From Membranipora membranacea (lineage: Eukaryota; Bryozoa; Gymnolaemata; Cheilostomatida; Membraniporidae), in assembly GCA_914767715.1 (NCBI GenBank), contig OU612066.1:37362283-37426282 (forward strand): a stretch of 64,000 bases of DNA, read 5' to 3'. Both the position numbers and the translations under genes were made by a program. The notes beneath the pieces are model-generated. The model was not told the origin of the DNA. It ran no database searches and saw nothing but the letters and a program-made list of their open reading frames with translations. The stretch's first letter is position 1. Every line of letters begins with the position of its first letter. This document shows positions 13,901 to 26,200 of this stretch, in pieces.

Positions 13901-16900
13901 GAATAAGCGTCTGGCCACATTACTTCACAGTTCAATGTATATTAATTTAATTTAGTTAAGGATGGCTGATAGAATGAGGAACTCTAATGTAATTATTCCA
14001 GTAGTTGGATTGTCCTCTTAAGAATTCACCACTAAAATAACAAAAATAAACTGAAATAGCAATGAGGCAAGGAGTTGCCCACTCACAAAAAGAGAATGGA
14101 TAACTCCCACACATGCTAACCAACACATTTGTAAGATATAGCTATTATAGGTAGGGGTTCATTAGAGATTTTTGCATGTCTGAAGCCTAAAGAGCAAACA
14201 AGTCCAACTAGCAACAGAAACCATGTGAAGAATGTTGTAGTCACTGATGGCTTCATCACTTACTACCTAAACCAAGTTACTCTAGTCATCATTCTCCAGT
14301 GTAACGACCTCATCTAACTACAACCCCTTGCCGTGGGGATGGATTATATTACACGACTAATGGGATACGACTCTCCAAATATGGGCTAAATAAGGACAAA
14401 AAACGGACGGATTGTATATAGCTTATAGCTTATGTCACTGCTAACAAGGATTATACTCTGATTTATACAGACATTTATATAGACTCCTACCCTCTGGATT
14501 ATTCTATCTTCCTTCTCCTCGAGCTGTATGATACCGTCTCCCTTAAAGTAGTGTAGTCTGAGGAACAGTTTCCTGTCTGATAGTGCAGGTAAGCTCTGTA
14601 ATAGTACTTTTATCTGATCTGCGTGCACATTGACACCAATCAGCACTGACCATGCAGTCAGGCTAGTCACCTGAGATAATTCTACAAATGATTAGAATGA
14701 TCATGATTAATGTCATGATAAAAGGTCATTAGACTAAGTATTCATGGTAAATTACTAGGGATTAGATATTGGAATGTTTGCATTGCCTTATTCCCTATCA
14801 ATGTTCATATTAAACTTTTAAAGCAACGAAATACACAAACTTTGTCCTGTCACACTTGCCTATAGTTAGACCAAGTTTTGTCCATTTGCCTGCATTCCAG
14901 TTGCTCCCTTCCACTGATCACGCCGCAGGCGAAGGCCCGCAGTGTGACCAGTTGAGGGGGAGCAACTCTGAATGCAGGCAAATGGACAAAACTTGGTCTA
15001 GCCTGTAGTACACACAGGCAAACAAATCAGGATAATATTCACTTGAGACGGTTATCTCTATTTGAATGAGTTGATACGATCAGCTTTCAATATTAACAAA
15101 TAAGAGGGAAGTAGGATGATAGCTGAAGACTGATATAATGCTGTGATTGAAACAATCCATTGTGATACAGTAACACACGGCTCTGTTCTGTGTGTGAGTG
15201 AAGCATGAACAAGTAATAGTAGTAGGAAACATAAATTTCTCAAATCTGGAAGTACCTCCATCTCTTCTAGGAGTTATTTTAATGTAAACTCAGTCAAGTG
15301 TGGTAATGCCTATTTTTGGGTTAAGGGCATCATATGATTTCAACAGACTTACTCTTTTTAGTCATTACAACCTATGTATTTTTTACTCTGTATTGACAGA
15401 CCGCCTTAACCTCATGTACCTTGTGTGTGGGTCAGTGACCCTATACCTATCCCCATGAGTGTGGGGTTGTGCAAGCGCACAGTAGAGGTCCTATATTTAT
15501 GGTCCTGATTGGCACAGACCTCTGCTATGTTTAGAATTTTGTCTCATCCCAAAAATCTGAGGAAAGGTAAGGCATCTCCATGCGGTGTTTGACTCAACTT
15601 ACTGAGTTTGTCAAAAGCATATGATCGAATAGTTCACCAACATGCATTAGATAAACTGATTAATTATTACGTCAAAAAATCCATAAAACTAATAATACTG
15701 AACATTGCAAACATGAGAATATCAATATGTCTGTTTGATATGTTGTTAGCTGCAGACGATGTTTGACTTGGAATCTCAAGGCAGTGTTTAAGTATATGTC
15801 ACTACCCTGAAACCTAACAAAGACTTATTATATCTGAATATCTGATATCCCGGCATTATTAAAATAATCCCTGAAAACTGACCCTGATAATGGTTTATAT
15901 CATTTGAAAATAGGGATGGTAATTGATGATATCGTTTGAGAGCGCTGTTCAAATTTTATCTCGGCCTTTTAAACTTTCAAAGCTCAAGATTTTTGTTGCA
16001 TTCGCCACATTACCAGTTCTGGGAGGAAAATTCCATAACCAGCCAGGATGCGTAGAAGACATGAAATATATATCTTACAACCACACTTGCTCAGACTCTG
16101 CCCTCAGGGTTTGTTTTCTTACATTTTGTTTGTTTGAGGATATCAGTCTAAGTAAGAAACTTTATAAGAGACTTTAATTAGCGCTGCTCAGTTGACGGGT
16201 GAACATTAGGAGTGTCAAACAAAGAGAGAATCAGAGGGGCAGGGGGAGTTAGAGAATAAGACTTACCTTGATCAGATAGAAGGTTATCTCGCGTGGTGAA
16301 GAAGCGATATATTCTGGTATAAGATTCACTTTGAGGGCTGGTGATATTCAAATCATACACCGAGTTCTTCTGTAGACTTATGAAACACTGATCCTCAAAA
16401 CTAGCCTACAACAGAAAATCCCTTCTCTAGTCAATAATTTGAGATTATAAATTATGTTCAATACAATATCAAGACATAAGACATCCAGAATCAATGATAC
16501 CTAACTGATTGATAGTAAAAAAATTGACAGACCTGGACATTTTTCTGTCACCAGTAGATAGAGGATAATATATCACAGAGTTAGGAATATACCCTTACTC
16601 TGTGATATATATTTAATGTGTAGATTGGCTTAGACCCTGACACAGCAAGAATAACTGGGTTACATCAGGGCATCAAAATATCATGTCATTAATTCCGATC
16701 CAATAACTCTGTGTCTTAAAAACTTACAAATATAGTAAGCAATGAAGTCACACAGGGACAAGCAGGTTTCCCCTACTTAATCCACTACTCATGAATTTCA
16801 CTGGCCAGTAGACATGATCTTAGAAGCTACATTAAAGTTCTATAATACAAACACCACTTCCTTCATGAGATGAGCAATTCAAGGGTTACGTTTCCATTTA

Positions 16901-19273
16901 TCTAATTCATAATTCATAATTATGTTATGTCATGGAATTAATAATAATAATAATGATGAACGGGTCAATGGAAGTATTCACAAAAACATTCAAAATAACA
17001 TTTACAATGATAAATGGTTCATTAAAACTTTGACAACCCCATATATGGTGGACAGTGGTGACCTTGATCTCATCAACGTGAATTATTGATATAATTATAA
17101 GTATGTATTTATATTCTAATGCATCACAAAGCAGACTTACACGGAATGCTCTCTCCTCTATATGTGTGAGGTGGTAAACTTTACACTGACGGTCACTGCT
17201 GGTGAGTGATGATGCAATGTTTAGTGACAATACACAGTCAGTGTCTATAACAAACAAAACATACAGCAATATTCACCCAGCCTTAAATTATGCAGCTCAA
17301 ATTTCAGAGAAGTGTTGTCACAATGTGAAATGTTGATAGGTTTTCTCAGACTCACACCTGACAGGGTGAGCATGTAAGCATGACAGTATGGGCTGCTCTA
17401 ATGTAACAAGCTCCTTGTATGGTGAGGAGTGCAAAGATTATAACTGTCCTTGGTATGAAAAATGATTCAGTAGATCACCAAATGGGATTATGCTATACCT
17501 ATGCATATGACATTTATGTGAAAACAGTAACTAGGACCAACTAAAACATTACTTTACTCTAGATATCAATGTTGTTTGAGTATTTGTTCTGTCAAAAATA
17601 CAAGAGCAATAATTACAAATTCATAGGCCACATGATACCATACTAATACTAGTACTAATACTAATACTAGTACTAATACTAGTACTAATACTAATGATCT
17701 CTGATGATCAAAGACTAGCCCAATCTCCTGTCGCATTATCCTGGGATACAAATGGCGGCTAAAGTTTAATGAGATTATCTGAACCTGTGTCCCACCCTCA
17801 ATAGAGGGCATATGACAGGCTACTCATTTTGGTGTTAATATATTTATCATGGATGAATAAATCAATTTGATGACCTAGCTCCAATAATCGGATAGTATAT
17901 GTTGTTTTGCTTAAAGTTCTTGAGAAATGAGACTGAGTTTTTGGAGGTTTGATAACGTTGTACATGAGTTAGTACAGATCTTCTACTCACAGGCTAAGAT
18001 GTTAGACTCGAGGTGGAGTTGATATCTCCCTATACCACCATCAAAGGATTTGTTAACACTGATTCCGGTGATGTTATGATTAAGAAAGGAATTCTGTGAC
18101 CCAATAATATTGTCAGTTTTCACGCGACAGGAATCTACAAATAATCCATAGAAATATAGACTTCCTGATAAAATGATCAAAGGAGAAGGCTATAGCTAAA
18201 AGCAGAAGCAACTAAACCCGTGCACCATATCAACCACTATTTTCAGTTGTTTAGCGCCAGCGTGGACTTGAAAACTGCAGTACTCATCATTATTAAATCG
18301 AGATATGCAATGCTAAATATACCATTCTTTTTCTGAGATCACACTAACAGTTACCAAATACCCATGCCCAAAAATTTGTAGTTTATCCAAGACTGTATAA
18401 CTCCCTAATGTAGAGACCTAGGCTGCCCGACAATGGAGAAATCAACATGTCTGTTCAGCTTTTATTTTTTCCTTCAAAACACACAATTCTTAGCTTATTT
18501 CGCACCTCTTTTTTAATTTGATTAATTAATTTAATTGATAAGTTGGTATAACTATCACTGGATAATGGCAGACAGGATACATAAAACTCACCGGGACTTG
18601 TTACGGGAAGTATCTTTGCATGTTCTCCAAAAACCTGAAAGTAGGAATATAGATCACAATAACTTAGCATCCTAACAAGGGTAATAAATCAAATAGGCCT
18701 AACAGTGAATTACAGATTCAACTAGCAACAATATCAAGCTGCAGTGTGTGTTTGAATACAGAGTTACATTTGACTGTACTTGGTAAACTCAGTTTATACT
18801 CTTCCTACTGAGTTTAATGAACTAAACTACTATGGCATGGCATAAATGACAATAAATTCAGATGCGGGATGGCTAAGACTCATTCAAGTCAGTGATTGAA
18901 CTGCTTTTGGGGACCAAATTATGAGAATGTTTTAGGGCTCACTTGAGTTGCATAGATAGTTGCATAGATAAGATAGGACTAGGAAGATCAGGATAGGTTT
19001 GTCTGTGGCAATTTGAATGTCTAGGTCTATGCAGGGCCAACCTACAAACCAATTCCTACGTGATACACGCATGAATTTTTTTTCAATTCATGGATGAAAG
19101 TAGTCAAGTATACTTACCCAGTTCTTATCAGCAGGCCTGAGGTTTTGAATGCAAGCAGATTCTTCCTGGCTGAGAGTGAGACTTCCACAGGAAGGTGAAA
19201 TTTCCCCACCACTGCAAGCGGAATGTGATGAGTTTAAGGATAAATATAAGATAATAAGATAAACTAGAATCAT
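4224..19273 (-). CDS. IL-17-receptor-like membrane receptor with SEFIR domain, 13 exons (about 848 aa)
   Basis: Single-pass type I receptor of the interleukin-17 receptor class, expected to bind an extracellular cytokine-like ligand and recruit a SEFIR adaptor of the Act1/CIKS type. Minus-strand exons: 19273-19118, 18634-18592, 18134-17991, 17244-17141, 16405-16267, 15288-15256 (tentative), 14681-14491, 13766-13553, 12481-12329, 11812-11750, 10756-10513, 9540-9510, 5255-4224. All joins keep one reading frame and the summed length (2547 nt) is divisible by three. Order: signal peptide, ectodomain, membrane span near residues 361-384, SEFIR from about 420 to 610, serine-rich tail to 848. The ATG at 19273 was chosen because a hydrophobic signal peptide follows at once. 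The 33-nt exon 6 and the 31-nt exon 12 are the least certain parts. The family call rests on SEFIR motifs; which IL-17R subtype it matches cannot be told. Confidence 0.85.
4920..10756 (-). CDS. Receptor exons 11-13 (part): split SEFIR domain
   Basis: Exon 11 (10756-10513) carries the first SEFIR block, VLLLYSYDCQNH then SCVQSLALLLQNALGC and ADFW, matching the strand A, helix and DLWE-like pattern of IL-17RA/RD. Exon 12 (9540-9510) is a 31-nt exon, PIESFWEVFD. Exon 13 resumes with ESDDAYIAAIRQLQSD and the late block MVVYFEYSNESDIPVL, RYKLMQDI and NPDWFHENL; IL-17RA and RD have the same order (VYFDYS..DVP, YRLMD, PDWFE). SEFIR domains pair with SEFIR adaptors in NF-kB and MAPK signalling. Exon 11 uses a weak donor (CAGGG|GTGCAT), chosen because it restores phase with exon 12. 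Confidence 0.82.
6407..6489. repeat. Tandem duplication of a 41-bp segment
   Basis: Two adjacent identical copies that begin GCTTTAGATCTTACTGATTA and end in GATGTGGGAG, in the long last intron of the receptor gene. Confidence 0.85.
11750..12481 (-). CDS. Receptor exons 9-10: transmembrane segment and juxtamembrane region
   Basis: Exon 9 (12481-12329) encodes a charged stalk and then a strong hydrophobic helix, ILLGTIFGVIFLVLVIAV plus ILLIYF, stopped by the basic cluster KRRH. That places the following exons in the cytoplasm. Exon 10 (11812-11750) is a short linker ending in MLLEE. Both exons have a pyrimidine-rich or conventional AG acceptor and a GTGAGT or GTAAGT donor, and their phases (1 and 1) join exon 8 to exon 11 without a break. 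Confidence 0.88.
13125..13182. repeat. Hairpin / short inverted repeat
   Basis: TAGCCTGGTCACACGGC is followed after a short GT-rich loop by GCCGCGTGACCAGGCTA, giving a near-perfect stem in the receptor intron between exons 9 and 8. It looks like a small foldback element or the end of one. Confidence 0.7.
13553..19273 (-). CDS. Receptor exons 1-8: signal peptide and ectodomain
   Basis: Exon 1 opens with the signal peptide MILVYLIILYLSLNSSHSA and then a cysteine-bearing segment ending in DKNW before a GTAAGT donor. Exons 2-5 add segments with spaced cysteines (DSCRVKTDN, TDCVLSLN, DRQCKVYH, EDQCFISL) and N-glycosylation sequons such as NITG, NKS and NITS. Exons 7-8 give alternating hydrophobic strands (VTSLTAWSVLIGV, LFLRLHYF, TYTLTLYSC), as expected for a beta-sandwich. 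This suits the fibronectin-III-like ectodomain of IL-17 receptors, but similarity is weak here and the call rests on the intracellular half. Exon 7 may start at 14681 (used here, joining exon 6 in phase) or at 14670. Confidence 0.75.
13810..13887. repeat. Short direct repeat, two copies
   Basis: TTGTTGGAAATGATATGGTG followed by an A run occurs twice in tandem within a receptor intron. Confidence 0.75.
14867..15000. mobile_element. Foldback element (134 bp) in receptor intron
   Basis: The left arm TAGACCAAGTTTTGTCCATT continues to GCCTGCATT. The right arm is its exact reverse complement, ending AATGGACAAAACTTGGTCTA. Further inside, GTTGCTCCC pairs with GGGGAGCAAC. The whole unit can fold back on itself, as short non-autonomous elements do. 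No family could be assigned. Confidence 0.75.
17640..17698. repeat. Microsatellite of ACTAAT/ACTAGT units
   Basis: About ten 6-bp units alternating ACTAAT and ACTAGT, in the receptor intron between exons 4 and 3. Read on the minus strand it gives an LVLVLV-type open frame, which is an artefact. Confidence 0.9.
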
Positions 19274-20207
19274 CCCTGATTGTGGTACCACAGTTTCTGT
19301 ACACACCTGAGGGTGTCAGTACTCAACATACTGCATTAAAGGTACAGGGTTGACAAAAATGTTGGCCAAATAATCTCACACTCAGTTTCACTGATGTTTA
19401 TGACTGACCAGTCCTGCACTGAATAATCAGTGAACAATCAAGACTAGACAACTCCCAGGGTATACAATAAATATTAATTTGGAGTTGTCTACTACCATAT
19501 TGCAACATGCTCTGTGATTGGCTTATTATTTAGATTCTTTAATCTAAACAAAAGCACATGGCATTCTGTCATTGACATGTTGGTACTTGCCAAGAAGTGA
19601 TCACAATACATTCACTCACACTATTCTCAGAATCATCTTGGCCAAACAAGAGTCAGCTGAGGATGTTAGGTAATATAGCCACAAATAGTACAAAATAAGG
19701 TAAGGAGAGGACTGTGGGAGGATTTGGTCTGACTGTCACTGGGCCTTGGTCACTTGTTTGTTGTTTATTCTTTCAATTCTCTTCTCACAATTCAATTGAT
19801 GTTATTACAGTTATGATACTGTGTGTATGTACTGACTTGTTCAGTTTGTATTGTTTGTGTCTTATCACTTGTGCTGTGCTCTTAATTTGTGATAATCAAT
19901 GCCATAAGTAAGTCTAGCAGGACAGAGCTACAAATCAAGGTGAGTCTCTCACTTTCTCTGAATGAGGTAGGCATATAATCTTGTAGTTCTTAGTTAGCTA
20001 GATGTATCATATAGATAGGCCTAGCCTATATATAATATAGCAAGCTTTTTAAATTATTGTAATTCAGATACAGGTAAAACAACATGTACTATCTATCATC
20101 ATAATTATACTGTTGTATCTTTGAAGGGAACTATTACTCATTCACATTCGACAAGAATATTGGACGAAAGTCTTGGGTGAAACCTAATATTGAACAACAG
20201 CATAAGC
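19274..20207. promoter_or_regulatory. Shared upstream region of two divergent genes
   Basis: The 934 bp between the start codon of the minus-strand receptor (19273) and that of the plus-strand cyclase-like gene (20208). It must hold the 5' untranslated regions of both, and probably a bidirectional promoter. A strong donor (CAAG|GTGAGT, intron from 19940) and an acceptor (TTTGAAG at 20126) suggest a 186-bp intron in the 5' UTR of the plus-strand gene. I see no convincing TATA box and name no factor sites. Confidence 0.55.
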
Positions 20208-23200
20208 ATGACTGGATTTAAGGGGCCATCTCATCGAAACAGTAAAGAAGAAACTGTGGCAGAATGCCGTGCCTGTGGACCTCCGTATGTGTTCAAACAC
20301 AAAGGTACAGAGCACCTGTTTCAGGATTACAGCTTTCATATAAGACGGGTGACAGTCTCCTCTCTACTAGGGTTATACATACTACTGACAGCTGTGCTCG
20401 CCATATTATACTTTGCCTACCAGCGTCGACCCTCAGAGAAGAATATTTACCACATATCACTCTGCGTTCTCGGGATTATCCTGTACATCTACATGAACAC
20501 CAAGTATTTAAGGACTAGAAGACAGCTGAAGGTAGTATCTTACCTGCTATGGATTATGTTGCTGCTGTTTGCGTTTATATCTTTCCCTCTGGGAGCGTGG
20601 ATAAATGGACAGGTAGACACTTCTCTGGTGTACCCAGCTGAGGGGGTCTGGCAGCTGCTGTTTATAATATACTGCATGTATCTCTTGCTGCCGGTGAACT
20701 TTTTTATGACGCTGGTGTTTGGCGTTGTCCTCTCGCTGGTACATTGTGCTGTCGTGATGATACGACTACAAGATCTGTCTGCCATCAAAACTAACTGGAC
20801 GCAAGTAAGTCATAATTATTCCATTTATCTCTTTTGCCAAAGCCATGATTGGTACATTTGTTTCACATTTGTAGCGTCAATTTGCTACAAATTTGTCCAG
20901 CTATTTTGTCTCTCCAATTTTGCTCAGAAAACATGAAACCTGGCCAGATTTGTTTTTCGGTTGATAGCAGTCATTATTGGGAGGGAGGGTAAGAATCTTA
21001 GTAGAAACTAAGTTTGTACCCCTGTGTGGATCTACAGCGCCGATAGAGGGAGGGAAGTGGCTCACCACCGCTGATTGATATTAAGCTGGACTTCCCGCAG
21101 TTCTTGCCGACATCGTTAGATTGATGTCTCATTAGGCTGGACACCCCACCATGCATGTTTATTAGGAGTGCACAGAGGGTAATGATTATCAGTGTTACAT
21201 AACAAACACAGTATGAGTAACTCATTACCACTCTGATGTATCTCTGCTGTGCTGCCCTGGAGCAGCTGGTCAATTATATGGAGTCCACTTGTTAGCTTAC
21301 TTACAGACAGGTACCACGAAAATAACTCGTAGGGAAATAGTTCTGCAGAAATTGTAAAGTTAATCCCTAAATTAGTTATGCTCATCTGTGAGGATAATCA
21401 TCTAACCAGTCATCACTCATTAATTGACCCGACCTCAGAGACATTAGAATGTCGACCTCAGAGACATTAGAATGTCTTGCAGATACACACCTCGATTCTG
21501 GTATTAACTATGAGGTGATAATGCAAGTAATCTTGACATTAGCTCATGATTAGCCTCTTGAGAGAGTGTATAAAATTCCTCACTATTAGTGATGAAGTGG
21601 GTCAGCCTACTCCCTTTATTTGTATACACACTTCGAGGCGAGTAAAAATGTTTACACAACATGTCTTATAGTTTGTCTATCCATTCATTTTCTGACTGGC
21701 CTATCGACTTTCTGGGATTGGAAACCGATGCTTACCTCTGGGGCTAGTTGTATTGTAAAGGATATGTAGAGTGTGTGTAAGATGCCATAATAAAAATATT
21801 ATGATTACGGCCTGCTAAGCTAACAGCTTCTGTGGAATGAAGAAATTAGCATGACCTGAATATTATTTCTTCCCTGCTGTCCTGTGCTGCTGTTAGGACT
21901 AGCTTTTAGTTGTTCGTTGATGTGATCTAAGTTGAATTATTCTTACCAACACTCTTATTGTATAAGATTATCACAGTAATGAGATTACATTGTCTAAGGT
22001 TAAGTTTTTGCTGACAATTATTGGAAAATAACTCCTTGCTGCCAAATAACCAATTGCTTTAATAAACGAGGCACTGTATGAACTGCATAAAAATTCGGAA
22101 GTAGAAGATAGTTTAGTTCCATATTACTTGATAAAATATCTAATTAGTATCAAAACAGGATGGATGAACATCAGACAATAAGCTGTTGATATTGTACTTG
22201 ATTGGTATAAGTTTGATTCTTTGATCTGAAGATATTCTTTGTAAAATTAGCTGCTAGTTACCGATGACTCCTCAAGCAGTGAGCTGCCTCTGTTCTCTCT
22301 AAGCTAATAACCAGAGGATCTTTATTAGCCATCGATCTTTATGTATCTGATGATATCATGTTTATGCTGCTGCCACTGCATGGCTCATCTGTAATTGCTA
22401 TCAAAACACACATTTCTTATCGTTTTGATGCTGCTGATGTCGTGCTGAGAAAATTGATTCTTCAGGCTGACTTTGTTATTCTTGGCCCTCGATGCTGCCT
22501 CTTTAACAAAGCCTAGGTTCTAACCAGGGAAACGATTAAACTGTAATCTCTGCTGCTAGTATAATCCAGTGTACCACCTGTATATATCCCGCTGACTTCC
22601 GATACTGTAGGTGAAGAATCACCTCTGTGGTTGTAGTGGTTAATGATAAGGTCCCATTAGGTCATTTTCTGGGCAGCTGCTTTTGCAGTGCTGACCACCA
22701 AGTCACCACTGAATAAATTCATATTCTACGAGGATATCACTGTTTGAGTAAGGAGGTTTGGCAGCAGCTGCTGATGAGTCACAGCACCTGCCAGGCAGTG
22801 TCATACACCATAATACAGAAGTCATACAGTCACCAGTACCCAGATTGTTACCCAATATGCCAGAGTGCATCTCCTTGTCAGTCAGCAGTCTGACAATCTG
22901 ACTAAAAAACCTATTAAGTACAATAAGAAGGTTTTCAATTATTATCTTATATAGCTATTATCTTATATAGCTATCACAATGAAATGATGTGCTAACAAGC
23001 TCAGTGACTCAAATAATAAGTAATCATTTAGATCCCTATGTCATGAAGATTTTGATGTACTTTACAGTAGACATATCTCTCTGTGTTGTAGATAATGGTG
23101 AATGGTGTGTTGTTCATAGTGGTGAACGCTGTCGGCATTATGGCACATCATGTCACCGAGAAAACGCAGAGGGAGTCATTTATAAACTGCAGAGCTTACA

Positions 23201-23241
23201 TCGGTGCTAAACTCGAGTCTCAAGAACAAGGGCAGAAGTTG
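20208..23241 (+). CDS. Cyclase-like exons 1-2: cytoplasmic N-terminus and first six-TM cassette
   Basis: Residues 1-49 are cytoplasmic, with a CRACGPP cysteine pair and the segment LFQDYSFHIRR just before the membrane, as in membrane cyclases. Helices fall near 50-71, 80-100, 108-132, 147-163, 164-185 and (exon 2) 200-220. A short loop with VDTSLVYPAEG separates helices 3 and 4. Exon 2 ends with a charged helix (EKTQRESFINCRAYIGAKLE), the signalling-helix region that enters C1 in cyclases. The donor after NWTQ is GTAAGT, and exon 2 starts after TTGTAG. Confidence 0.9.
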
Positions 23242-26200
23242 GTAAGTTAGATAAAGATTTGAATCTATTTTCAGCGTCTAAAACAAATTCTCACCATAGC
23301 AAATGATCACTATAGCAATACACTGCGCTGACCTGGTTAGCTGTTATGTAAAAACAGTCTGACAGGCCAATGACCTTCTGTCCATCCCCCCCCCCCTTTC
23401 TCTCTCTATAGTGGTGCACGTTGTTAGTGTGGGCAGCTGCTTGTCCTGCATGACTGAGCAGTACTATAACTGATGTGGGACAATAATCGAACAGAATAAT
23501 GTCGACCCTGTAATCTTGTGTCTTAGCGCTCAGATTGAGTTGATGAGGTAATTGGATATTCCAGCATCATATAAGTATTATTGAGGATTAGAAGTTCACT
23601 TTCTTCACAATTATGTCAATGCACTGAATGGTTTTAGTACTCCCAGGTGTTCAAATCTTGGTGTCCTATTCAAACAGTTCTATAAATGACAGACTTGGGT
23701 CTTAATTTGCCATCATTTTTATTAGGGGATTAAGCAGAGAATGCTTTCATTTTGAGGTTGGGTAACCACACAGCTAAAATCCCATGCCGACCCCATCATA
23801 CAAATACCCCAACGAGAGGCAGTTCATTGTATACTTCTGTATTGATTTGATTGTCGAATTCATACTACACACATTGCTCACTGATAAATGACGTCCCCCA
23901 ATCTATAGTGATGAAAAACTCTCTCCATTTCAAAGCGAACAAACTAATAAATATTCCATAAGCCCCGAGGCGTAGATATCAGATTTGGGCTCATTAATTT
24001 AGCAGGTAGGCATCAGATTTTCCGAGGATCTGTTTTCTTTCATAGGGTCAGCATAATTCTGCTGACATATGCGCTTCTGCTGCCTTTGTGTTCGGATTAC
24101 CTGGCTGCGCTTGTACATAATTAACCATATGGTCAGCAGTTTTTATTGAACTCAGACATGAGAAGGTATGCTTAATATTATCATCAGCTGGCCGGTCATA
24201 ATTAATAACGCTGTTACCAGAAATTAGAATATTTACGTACAAATCTAAATGTCAGGATTTATAAGATACAGTGGGTAGGATACTTTCAAGCGTTCAGCAA
24301 AACATATCAGTGAAAATGTGCAAGGTGCAGTCCTGGTGGCTGTCAGGCGGGGATCAGTCCGGGATGCTGTGGATTTTTTCCAGCCCTGCCACTTTTCAGA
24401 GTTTTGTCATTCCAAAAAGCACCTAATGCTTCATACTAGAGAATCTATGCTTGTCAGGCTATGGCTAAGGATAGATATTTTATATAATTTTTATCAGCAG
24501 CCGGCTCTACAGTGATGATCTTTTGTTTGTATTTTATCAGTGTTTAGCCTCTTATCTAATTTATAATAAGAATGGCATACAGACAAACAATACCCAGTTC
24601 TCACCTTTGTTACCTTCTCAGTTTCTTATCATCACTCAAAGCTGAATCACCAGACACCCCCTCTCACCATACAAGCGCTGAATAAGTGAAATCTGACACA
24701 CTTCATTCTCGAGAAGCCTGTCATCCAAGGCAAGGCTGTGTTAGGTTGTCTAACCCTGTCAGCCAGATATTACAGCAGGTTACTTTTGAAACCTGGTGTC
24801 GCTGTTTGCGCAAGGATCGTTAGAGAGTTCATTGACAAATTTAAGACCATTCATACAAACCCAGCACATTCCAATATGATGTAACAATAAAAACACTGAA
24901 AACATTGAATCCTGTCATGTTAGAAATCTACAGTATAATCTTCTAGTTTGGCATGGCAGAGTGAGACTTGTATGGTATTACTGAGCTGATCTATAAACAC
25001 TGTATTAATATAAGCATTGGGCCTATAGATAGTACAGTATGGAAGGTTGTATGTTTTCCTTACCTTAGCTTCGGGTCAATACTGAGAAGAATGTGCAAAT
25101 AAAATTTAATGATACGCTGCATATCCTCACTCAAATATAAATTCCGTAGTTTACTATAACTCAGCCTGGGAGAAAATATGAGTCCGCCTCCTGGACAGTG
25201 AAACAACAGTGATCCGTTCTGGTTTGTCCCCATGAATATTTATGTTTGGTCTATGTCAGGTCAGTCAGGTTAGGTGTTTAATTGGAAAACGGAAAAGAAG
25301 GCGTGTTTGATTAATCTTGAGATTATTTGTTGTGATGAGAATTCTCTAGGACAGGCTCTGATGCTGAAATAGCCTTTATTCTCTAGCCCCAGTCTGTACC
25401 TGTAGTGACATTGTCCCATCAGTATAAATCACTTCTAACATGGCCTTTTTTTATTTTACAGGTGAAGGTTGCCGAGACATGTTTACCAAAGTTCATGTGT
25501 AATGAAGTATGTGCTGACCTGACCATGTATAATAATATAGTCTGTCCTAGACAAGTATTTGCCAAGTCGTATGACTGTGTCAGGTTAGTAACTCACTGAT
25601 ATCCCACCCAATAACTCTTTGCAACTGATATCAAAATGTGTTGAGACATACGGGTGGTGGTTTGGGGGCTCCCAAGCCTTAAAGACTTTGTTTGAGGCTG
25701 CTCTTTTGTATCACATCTTATTCTCCATATTTTATTCTATCATGTGAGCGATTTTCAGCTTTAGAATCCAAATATTGAGGAAGTTATGGCCTCTCAAACT
25801 TCCAGGGTGATTGCCTTCAATCGGCATTGGGAATAAGCGGATGTTTCCCCTGGGGTATGTCACAACCATAGACATGTGACATAGACATCATGAGTTATTA
25901 GTTAATACACTAATAATCACATAATAATTGATGATCAAAATTCAGACCTGGGTGGGAATCGAACCCGGGTCTCCATACCTGTAGGCAACGACACTACCAT
26001 CACGCCACTTGGACCAACTAGATTAGCTGGTTGTGACGTACCCTAGGGATTGCCGACTGATTTTTACTGCCGATAAATTGCCGTCACCTTGGAAGTTTGA
26101 GAGGCCATAACTTCCTCAATATTTGGATTCTAAAGCTGAAAATCGCTCACATGATAGAATAAAATATGGAGAATAAGATGTGATACAAAAGAGCAGCCTC

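Noticed and set aside
17566-17811. Minus-strand frame with an LVLVLV run
   Set aside because: It is produced by the ACTAAT/ACTAGT microsatellite within a receptor intron.
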